Shown here one piece after another: positions 56,053 through 64,000 of a DNA stretch of 64,000 nucleotides; the stretch's first letter is position 1; the number at the start of each line of letters is the position of its first letter. Origin of the DNA: Desulfobacterales bacterium (GTDB lineage Bacteria > Desulfobacterota > Desulfobacteria > Desulfobacterales > JANQIE01). The notes below the pieces were generated by a model. The model did no database searches, was not told the DNA's origin, and saw only the letters and a program-made list of their open reading frames with translations. The stretch is from NCBI GenBank assembly GCA_028282295.1, contig JANQIE010000085.1, positions 16,590-80,589 of the forward strand. The letters run 5' to 3'. A program made the translations under genes and the position numbers.

Positions 56053-56806
56053 AGCCTATATTCGCGAGCAACGCGAAAAAAAAGACATACTGCTGATGAC
56101 CCATATTGTGCTGGGCTATCCGTCATTTGACGCATCTTTGGAAATCGTTCACGCCATGGTCGAGGCCGGTGTCGATTTAATGGAATTGCAGATCCCGTTT
56201 TCCGAGCCGATCGCCGACGGCCCGGTGATCCTGCACGCCAACCAGCAAGCACTGGCAAGCGGCGCCAAGGTGCAACGAAGTTTTGAATTTGCGCGGAAAG
56301 TTGCTTCGAGATTCGAGATACCGTTTTTGTTTATGACCTACTACAACATTCTGTTCAAATACGGGGTGTCGGGGTTTGCCGCGGATATGAAGGCCGCCGG
56401 CTTAAAAGGGGCCATCGTGCCGGATTTGCCTCCCGAAGAAGGGGCCGCTTATCTCGATGCGATGCAGACACACGATCTGGCGCCGATTTTTATCTACGCC
56501 CCAACCACCCCCGAAGAGCGAATGGCGCAGATAGCTCAATGTGGCCGGGGGTTTATTTATTGTGTGGCCCGCAAAGGTGTAACCGGCAAAAAAACGGCGT
56601 TTTCCGATGACCTGTCCACCTACCTTTCCAGATGCCGCGAGGCCACCAACTTGCCGCTGGCGGTGGGCTTCGGTGTGAAATCGAAGCAGGACGTCGATTT
56701 TTTGAAGGGCAAGGCGGATATTGCCGTTGTCGGCACCCAGACCATTCGCATCATCGAGCAGCAGGGCATTGCAGCCGTTAAACCGTTCATCGCGCAGTTG
56801 CGTTAG
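56045..56806 (+). CDS. trpA: Tryptophan synthase alpha chain
   Basis: DLMELQIPFSEPIADGPVILHANQQALASG; ATG at 56045 overlaps trpB end by 8 nt. Confidence 0.95.
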   Translation: MLEAYIREQREKKDILLMTHIVLGYPSFDASLEIVHAMVEAGVDLMELQIPFSEPIADGPVILHANQQALASGAKVQRSFEFARKVASRFEIPFLFMTYYNILFKYGVSGFAADMKAAGLKGAIVPDLPPEEGAAYLDAMQTHDLAPIFIYAPTTPEERMAQIAQCGRGFIYCVARKGVTGKKTAFSDDLSTYLSRCREATNLPLAVGFGVKSKQDVDFLKGKADIAVVGTQTIRIIEQQGIAAVKPFIAQLR

Positions 56807-56879
56807 ATCCACGCAATATTGATAATTCAAAAATAATACTTTCACTAAACTTTCCTGCGTAAAAGCCGAAATCTTACTT

Positions 56880-56922
56880 AGGGCTCGCGCCAAAAATGTA
56901 ACCTTATTGTTGCGCGAGCCCT
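56880..56922 (+). terminator. Inverted repeat downstream of trpA
   Basis: agggctcgcgc...gcgcgagccct, perfect 11-bp arms with a 21-nt loop; no downstream T tract. Confidence 0.45.
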
Positions 56923-57135
56923 GAGTGCCCATCCACGAGCGGTTTCGTTTACACATGTTAGATGTTGGGCGTTTTTTATAATTCTCCAAACATCGAAACC
57001 AACCATTGTTTCAATTCAGTTTACGGTTTGGATTCGGACCGCCGGCGGCCGCGTTCGCCGGATATTCTTCGACCCCGGCGCCGATGCAAATTCTAACACC
57101 GGGTGATTGGGTCGACCCAAATTCAGGAGGGTGGT

Positions 57136-58476
57136 GTGCAAGATTTGGATGAACGAAAAATAACATCTTTGCAAACGGCGTTAAACGGTATGCAGCCGGA
57201 GCAGATACGCACCTTATCCGAATTGTCGGAGGTGCGATCGCTGCGACCGGGCGATTTGCTTGACGAGACCGCGCATGCTTATGTCATTTTGGACGGTGAG
57301 GTGGATGTCTTCCGGTATCTTGGCGGCAGGACGCGCCGCCTGACGACCCATCGGGCCGGCCAGTGGCTCAACGAAGCTGTTCTGACAGGTGTGAACGGCA
57401 ACGATGACGCGTTTGTGGCCAACGCACCAACCCGTATGATGGAAGTCAAGCAGTCTTCCATCGACGCGCTCAATGAAAAGACGCGTCTGGTTTTTTATCA
57501 GTGCCTGAACCGTGTGCTGGCCCAACAGGCACAAGCCTGCGTCGCACGCGAAAAACTGTATGCCGAGCAAAATGTCGCTTTGAAGGAGCAAATCCTGACG
57601 GAGGGATTGAAAACACGCAAAGACTACGGCCAGGTCGAGATGATCCAGCGCATTGTCGAGAAAGTGCCGCGGCTGCCGGTTTTCGCCAGTTCGCTGGCAT
57701 TCAAATTACTGGAGGACCGGATATCCGCATCCGAGGTTGCCCGGCTGGTCAAGGAAGATCCCTCGTTGCTTGCATTGGTTTTGAAAACCATCAATTCTGC
57801 CTATTACAGTTTTCAGGAAAAGATCGTCGATATCAACCATGCCGTGGTCATCCTCGGTTTTAACGAGTTGTACCAGTTGATCGTAGGTGAGGGAATTCGC
57901 CGGACATTGCCGAATGTCAGCACTTTCCAGAAACTGTACATTCATTGTTCGGCTATTTCGCATCTGGCCTTTGTCGTGTCGCAAGTCGCCCAAATCGAGC
58001 GGCCGACCCACATGGCCACTGCCGGCTTACTGCATGCCGTGGGCGAGACGGTCATGTACTTTCTGCACAAGCAGAATGCCAAATTGTCCATCTTTCTTGA
58101 TTTTATCAATTCCGATCAACTCGGCGCTCTGCTGCTCAAGCACTGGAACCTGCCCGAATCGATCCACGCAACCATTGCCCACAAAACCTACCCCGATTTC
58201 GCGCCTCCGGAAAAGGTCCCTGACGCTGTCCGGGAAAAGGTTGCCATTTTACATCTGGCCCACCTTTGCCTGATGCAGCTCAAAGGTGCAAAACCCAAGG
58301 ATCCGCCTTCGATGTATTTTAACGACTATTGTCATGTTCTGCACTGGGATCAGTTGGATTGGCACACCATCACGTTTAAAAAAGTTTTGCCGGTTCTTGC
58401 CAAACATAGCGATACGCTGCCGAGCTATCTGCGTAAGTTGATCAACGATCAGAACCGGGCAATGCCCGATATTTAA
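57136..58476 (+). CDS. HDOD protein with N-terminal cyclic-nucleotide-binding-like domain
   Basis: SELSEVRSLRPGDLLDETAHAYVILDGEVDVFR; LLEDRISASEVARLVKEDPSLLALVLKTINSAYYSF; GTG start with AGGAGG SD at 57125. Confidence 0.82.
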   Translation: MQDLDERKITSLQTALNGMQPEQIRTLSELSEVRSLRPGDLLDETAHAYVILDGEVDVFRYLGGRTRRLTTHRAGQWLNEAVLTGVNGNDDAFVANAPTRMMEVKQSSIDALNEKTRLVFYQCLNRVLAQQAQACVAREKLYAEQNVALKEQILTEGLKTRKDYGQVEMIQRIVEKVPRLPVFASSLAFKLLEDRISASEVARLVKEDPSLLALVLKTINSAYYSFQEKIVDINHAVVILGFNELYQLIVGEGIRRTLPNVSTFQKLYIHCSAISHLAFVVSQVAQIERPTHMATAGLLHAVGETVMYFLHKQNAKLSIFLDFINSDQLGALLLKHWNLPESIHATIAHKTYPDFAPPEKVPDAVREKVAILHLAHLCLMQLKGAKPKDPPSMYFNDYCHVLHWDQLDWHTITFKKVLPVLAKHSDTLPSYLRKLINDQNRAMPDI

Positions 58477-58517
58477 AAGCCGCTGAAATTTGAAAAACTG
58501 AATAAGAAAGGTCTAAG

Positions 58518-58910
58518 ATGTCTCTGTTAAGTAGCATTCTCAAAGACGAACATGCAGGGTTGCTTAAGTTGCTGGGAGAACTTCAACGGATCGATCTCAG
58601 ATCGCCGGAAGGTGGTGAATTGCTGTTACTGACCAAAGTAATGCTTTTTGATCACTTGAAAAAAGAAGATAAATATCTTTATCCGGAACTACGCAAGTAC
58701 GAACAGGGCGGGTTGCTGGCCAACAGTTATGCTTGCGAGATGACAGCCTTGACAAACATCGCCCGTGAGTTTTTTAAAAAGTATGATTGCGGCGGGGCGG
58801 GCATGAGCTTTTCCAAGGATCTGGGCGAGTTCATCGGGGCGCTCAAAGAAAGAATCATCAAGGAAGATTGCGTCCTGCTGCCCAAATTTGATGAAATCAC
58901 CGGCCAATAA
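58518..58910 (+). CDS. Hemerythrin-like HHE domain protein
   Basis: ILKDEHAGLLKLLGEL...VMLFDHLKKEDKYLYPELRK...RIIKEDCVLLPKF. Confidence 0.78.
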   Translation: MSLLSSILKDEHAGLLKLLGELQRIDLRSPEGGELLLLTKVMLFDHLKKEDKYLYPELRKYEQGGLLANSYACEMTALTNIAREFFKKYDCGGAGMSFSKDLGEFIGALKERIIKEDCVLLPKFDEITGQ

Positions 58911-58972
58911 TTGCAGGGCGGTCAAAATCTATTTTTCGCGCGGCCCGGTATCAAACCAGGATCAACCCAGGG

Positions 58973-59650
58973 TCAAGCACGATGAAAAGCGTCGCGGATG
59001 TTTTGATGGGGTGGCGTTGTGGCGCGCACCGCATCAATGAGCCGGGCAACCTGTTTTAAATCTTTTCTTCCCGGCTTTGCTTCAACCCCGGAGCTGACAT
59101 CGACCGCGTCCGGTTGGGCTTTTTGAATGGCCTGGGCGATATTGGCCGGATCCAGGCCACCGGCCAGGATGAGCGGTTGGGTGCGATCTACCGTCAGGGC
59201 TTCTTCCCAGTTCCAGGTCAGGGCATTGCCCCCCGGCAGTTCACCCTTGCCGCATTCCACAAGAAATGCAGATGCATGATAATCCGGCGCAGCGTTCAAG
59301 GCCGGCGCCCGTCCGGAAAACAACGCCTTGATCACATGGCGATTCTCAGCGCGCAAGCGGCGCACCAACTCGGGTGCTTCCTGTCCGTGCAGTTGCACCG
59401 CGCCCAGACCGCAGAACGCGACCGTGCGCATGATGTCTTCGAAGGATTCATTGACGAAAACCCCCACTGCAGGCACATTGGGCGGCAGATGGCGCGCTAT
59501 CTGCCGGGCCTGGTTCAATTCCAGGTGCCGAGGACTTTTGGGGTAGAAAATCAGACCGATGGCATGCGCCCCCAATTCGGCACAGGCCACGGCCTGATCC
59601 ACATCGGTCAGACCACAGATTTTGATTTGGATGGGCGACTCAGGCGGCAT
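58973..59650 (-). CDS. trpF: Phosphoribosylanthranilate isomerase
   Basis: IKICGLTDVDQAVACAELGAHAIGLIFYPKSPRHL; LAGGLDPANIAQAI. Confidence 0.95.
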   Translation of the reverse strand: MPPESPIQIKICGLTDVDQAVACAELGAHAIGLIFYPKSPRHLELNQARQIARHLPPNVPAVGVFVNESFEDIMRTVAFCGLGAVQLHGQEAPELVRRLRAENRHVIKALFSGRAPALNAAPDYHASAFLVECGKGELPGGNALTWNWEEALTVDRTQPLILAGGLDPANIAQAIQKAQPDAVDVSSGVEAKPGRKDLKQVARLIDAVRATTPPHQNIRDAFHRA

Positions 59651-60439
59651 GTGGTTTGATCATTCCTTTCAAAAAAGTGATCGGATCGGCTGCGCGCACC
59701 AGACTTTCCCCGATCAAAAAACTGTTGATCCCGGCAGCAAGGGTGGCGTCGATATCTTCGCGGGTGGCGATGCCGCTGGCCGCCACCGGAATTCGACCGG
59801 GCGTCAAGGCTGCGGCCATGGTCTGAGCGGTGCGGATATCGGTGTCAAACGATTTTAAATTACGGTTGTTGATGCCGATCAGGGTGGCGTCGACCGCTTG
59901 GGCGTCTTCCAGATCTTCGGACGTATGCACTTCGACCAGCGCATCCAAACCGACGGCGCGGCTGACCGCCAGTAGATGGCGAAGTTCTTCCAACTCAAGA
60001 ATGCGCACGATAAGCAGAATCGCATCAGCGCCCAGCACCTTGGCTTCGTAGATCTGGTATGGCGAAATCGTGAAATCCTTGCGCAGGATGGGCAGCGTTG
60101 TTGCCCCGCGCGCCCGGATCAAGTCTTCGGCGCTGCCCTTGAAGTACTGCCTGTCGGTCAGCACCGACAGGGCCGCGGCGCCGCCCCGGGTGTAGGCCGC
60201 GGCGTAAACCGCCGGGTCGAGATCGACGCGGATGTCGCCCTTGGAGGGCGAGGCCCGTTTGATTTCGGCTATAACCGCAATCCGGTCTTCCCCCGGCCGG
60301 GCCATGCAGCCGGCAAAGCCGCGCCCGGCCGGCCGGGCTTCGGCTTGCCGCCGTATTTCGGATTCCGGCAGATCGCGACGGGCCTGGGCCACTTCTTCTT
60401 TTTTGGTGGCAACGATGCGGCTTAAAATATCGGTTGCCA

Positions 60440-60440
<1 letters not shown>
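59640..60440 (-). CDS. trpC: Indole-3-glycerol-phosphate synthase
   Basis: VIAEIKRASPSKGDIR; LRKDFTISPYQIYEAKVLGADAILLIV; IGINNRNLKSF. Confidence 0.96.
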
Positions 60441-61456
<1,016 letters not shown>

Positions 61457-61494
61457 GCTTGCCTCCGCGATGTTGGTCGTCAATCAATAAATTT

Positions 61495-62067
61495 TCAACT
61501 TGTTGTCGTCTTGATGAAATTGCGCAGCAGTCGTTTGCCCATTGGTGTCATGATCGATTCGGGATGAAACTGAATCCCTTCGGTCGGATGCGTACGATGG
61601 CGCAGCCCCATGATTTCGCCGTCATCGGCGTGCGAAGTCACAATGAAACAATCGGGAATACTCTCCTGCGCCACGACCAGGGAGTGATACCGCATGGCCT
61701 GAAACGGTTTGGCGATCCCCTTGTACACCCCTTGCCCATCGGCGGTGATCAGCGAGGTTTTGCCGTGCATCAGTTTGGCGGCCCCCACGATGTTGCCGCC
61801 AAAGGCCCGGGCGATGGTTTGATGCCCCAGGCAGACGCCGAGCAGGGGCCGTTTGCCGGAAAACTTGCGGACCACGTCCAGGGAGACCCCGGCACTTTCC
61901 GGTCGGCCCGGCCCCGGTGAAATCACGATGCCGTCCGGCGCCATGGCCTCAATGTCGGCCACCGTGGCCTCGTTGTTGCGAATCACATTTACTTCGGCGC
62001 CGAGCTGGCGCAGGTACTGTACCAGGTTATAGGTAAACGAGTCAAAATTGTCGATCATCAATATCAT
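61495..62067 (-). CDS. trpG: Anthranilate synthase component II (glutamine amidotransferase)
   Basis: MILMIDNFDSFTYNLVQYL; ISPGPGRPESAG; LLGVCLGHQTIARAFGG. Confidence 0.96.
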   Translation of the reverse strand: MILMIDNFDSFTYNLVQYLRQLGAEVNVIRNNEATVADIEAMAPDGIVISPGPGRPESAGVSLDVVRKFSGKRPLLGVCLGHQTIARAFGGNIVGAAKLMHGKTSLITADGQGVYKGIAKPFQAMRYHSLVVAQESIPDCFIVTSHADDGEIMGLRHRTHPTEGIQFHPESIMTPMGKRLLRNFIKTTTS

Positions 62068-63563
62068 GCTGGCCTCCCTTTGAAACTCTTTTGGCAGAGC
62101 TGCAATGCTTTTTGAATAGCCATGGCCTTGTTGACGGTTTCCATCCGTTCACTCTCGGGATCGGAGTCGGCCACGATACCGGCGCCGGCCCTTACGGTCA
62201 GAGTGCCGTTCTCCACGCACGCCGTGCGAATGGTGATGGCCAGATCCATGTTGCCGTTGAACGAGACGTAGCCGACGGCTCCGCCGTAGGGTCCGCGCGG
62301 TTGGTCTTCCAGTTCCTCGATAATCTGCATGGCCCGTACCTTGGGCGCGCCGCTCAGGGTGCCGGCCGGGAAGGTGGCGGCAAAAAGATCCCAGGCGTCG
62401 TATTCGGCTTTCAGGTCACAGATAATGTTCGATACCAGATGCATCACGTGCGAGTAGCGCTCGACCACCATTAAATCGGTCACTTGCACACTGCCGGTCT
62501 CCGCCACCCGGCCCAGGTCGTTGCGGCCCAGATCGACCAGCATCAAATGCTCGGCCCGCTCCTTTTCGTCCTTCAACAGCTCGTCGGCCAGGGCGCGGTC
62601 CTCCTGCTCATTGCCGCCCCGCCGCCGGGTGCCGGCAATGGGGCGCAGATTGGCCACACCGTTTTCAAGCCGCACCATGGTTTCCGGCGACGAGCCCACC
62701 AGCATGGTATCGTCCAGGTGCATGAAGTACATGTAAGGGGACGGATTGATGTAGCGCTGGGCGCGGTACAGGGTCCAGATATCCGGCAGGCCGTTGCATT
62801 GAAAGGGCTGGGAGATGACGGCCTGGATGATGTCGCCGGCCTTGATGTAGGTCTTGGCTTGTTCGACCTTGGCCCTGAACGCCTTTTCGGCGGTTACCGG
62901 GTGCAGTTCCAGGGCAGGGCAGTTGTCGGCGTCGGCATCTTCGGCCGCCACCGGTTGATTGATCTTTGCCAGGAGCGCCGTAACGCGCTTTTGAGCCGCA
63001 TCGTACACCTGGTCCGGGTCATCGCCCGGCTCGGTGAAACACAGCACCACGGCCATGAGGCTGTGGCGGATGTTGTCGAAAATGATCAGTTCGTCCGGGA
63101 GCATGAAATGGGCCAGAGGGGTGTCCGGCGGCAAATTGTTCGGGATCGCCTCGATGAACGCGACCATCTCGTAAGTCAGATAGCCGACCAGCCCCCCCCA
63201 GAAGCGGGGCAATTCGGGCAGTTGCACGGCGTTGAATTGCGCCATGAACTCTCTTAGAATCGGCATCGGCGCGCCATTGTGCGGTTTTTCGATCCGGTTG
63301 CCGTTGTGGGCGATGACCACCTTGTCGCGCAAGACGCGCACGTTGGTAATGGCCGATGTGCTCAAAAAGCTGTACCGGCCCCAGCGTTCGCCCCCTTCAA
63401 CACTTTCCAGCAAAAAGGCCGGTCCCTGACCCTGATAGATTTTTTTCAACACCAGAACCGGCGTGTCGGTATCGGCCAGAATTTCAGCACACACCGGAAT
63501 CACATTGTGGCTGCGGGCCAGCTTCTTAAAACGGTCGCGGTCGGGAAATTGATCTAACAACAT
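62064..63563 (-). CDS. trpE: Anthranilate synthase component I
   Basis: LLESVEGGERWGRYSFL; NPSPYMYFMHLDDTMLVGSSPE; MLVDLGRNDLGRVA. Confidence 0.96.
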   Translation of the reverse strand: MLLDQFPDRDRFKKLARSHNVIPVCAEILADTDTPVLVLKKIYQGQGPAFLLESVEGGERWGRYSFLSTSAITNVRVLRDKVVIAHNGNRIEKPHNGAPMPILREFMAQFNAVQLPELPRFWGGLVGYLTYEMVAFIEAIPNNLPPDTPLAHFMLPDELIIFDNIRHSLMAVVLCFTEPGDDPDQVYDAAQKRVTALLAKINQPVAAEDADADNCPALELHPVTAEKAFRAKVEQAKTYIKAGDIIQAVISQPFQCNGLPDIWTLYRAQRYINPSPYMYFMHLDDTMLVGSSPETMVRLENGVANLRPIAGTRRRGGNEQEDRALADELLKDEKERAEHLMLVDLGRNDLGRVAETGSVQVTDLMVVERYSHVMHLVSNIICDLKAEYDAWDLFAATFPAGTLSGAPKVRAMQIIEELEDQPRGPYGGAVGYVSFNGNMDLAITIRTACVENGTLTVRAGAGIVADSDPESERMETVNKAMAIQKALQLCQKSFKGRPA

Positions 63564-63648
63564 GGCGTGATCCTCTTTCGGTTGCTTGGTAAAATCGGTC
63601 TTGTTGGTTGCGTGTTTGAGGCGTTCGAGCCTATCCGTAAATTCAAAA

Positions 63649-63676
63649 GGGCCGTGAGTTGTTGCCACCCACGACC
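63649..63676 (-). terminator. Second hairpin in the trp leader (possible tandem terminator)
   Basis: Minus GGGTCGTGGGT-GGCAACA... ACTCACGGCCC followed by TTTT, 11-bp stem including G.U pairs. Confidence 0.55.
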
Positions 63677-63684
63677 CTTTAAAT

Positions 63685-63720
63685 CAAAAAACCGTGGGGT
63701 GCTTGCGCCTGCCCACGGTT
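63685..63720 (-). terminator. trp attenuator terminator
   Basis: Minus AACCGTGGGCAGGCGCAAGCACCCCACGGTTTTTTG. Confidence 0.85.
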
Positions 63721-63745
63721 TATAGTGCTTATCGGTGTCTTGCGG

Positions 63746-63829
63746 TCACCGGTTATCCGTTGGCACGCCCATAATGACGAACCACCACCACCAGTGTCCC
63801 TTGGAAAAATATTTTAGTTCGGCTTTCAT
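63746..63829 (-). CDS. trpL: trp operon leader peptide, 27 aa: MKAELKYFSKGHWWWWFVIMGVPTDNR
   Basis: Minus-strand small ORF absent from the ORF track, four consecutive TGG codons, followed by terminator hairpin and trpE. Confidence 0.92.
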   Translation of the reverse strand: MKAELKYFSKGHWWWWFVIMGVPTDNR

Positions 63830-63862
63830 TACAATCAAAAGATCCCGCGAAGATTTTAGTTA

Positions 63863-64000
63863 GTGTCCATCCGGAAATAGCATCTTTTGGTCCAGGCCCG
63901 CGTTTTCACGAATTTGCAATCCTCGACGTAGCCTTGCTACGCCTGCGGTTTCAAATTCGCTGCGGCCTTGGCCTGAACCAAAATCTACTATTTCCGGATG
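63863..64000. repeat. Dispersed nested-palindrome repeat, copy R5 (cut by window end)
   Basis: gtgtccatccggaaatagcatcttttggtccaggcc...gacgtagccttgctacgcctgcggttt...aaaatctactatttccggatg. Confidence 0.88.

Noticed and set aside
62484-63257. 257-aa plus-strand ORF opposite trpE
   Set aside because: trpE is strongly supported; shadow ORF.

Overview
This 64 kb window has no tools-based confirmation; everything here is read from the sequence and the ORF track. It looks like a chromosomal segment of a sulfate-reducer-like Desulfobacterota bacterium. It is dense in housekeeping genes and contains no transposase, phage genes or CRISPR array that I can see. Main content: the 5' end of ilvD with a branched-chain leader-peptide attenuator that the ORF track missed; a complete futalosine menaquinone set (mqnB, mqnD, mqnA, deaminase, mqnC, mqnE); an hgcA-hgcB mercury-methylation gene pair; a hybrid sensor kinase convergent with an orphan family-3 solute-binding protein; topA and dprA; an AT-rich Tlde1/DUF2778-like effector and small membrane protein pair (candidate toxin/immunity); ybgF-secF-secD-yajC; rng; leuS-lptE; rpsT; murJ-ftsB; coaBC-udg; nfeD-slipin; a STAND/BTAD regulator; xerC-hslV-hslU; argBDGH; lysA-dapF-folK-pgsA; tRNA-Gly and tRNA-Cys. 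The split trp locus (gntR-trpBA convergent with trpEGDCF) carries a trpL leader encoding Trp x4 (WWWW), also missed by the ORF track. The most unusual non-coding signal is a family of about 100-165 bp nested palindromes with termini GTGTCCATCCGGAAATAG. There are five copies plus one solo end, and two same-orientation copies bracket the whole trp locus. A second, smaller palindrome family and several strong hairpins are also present.
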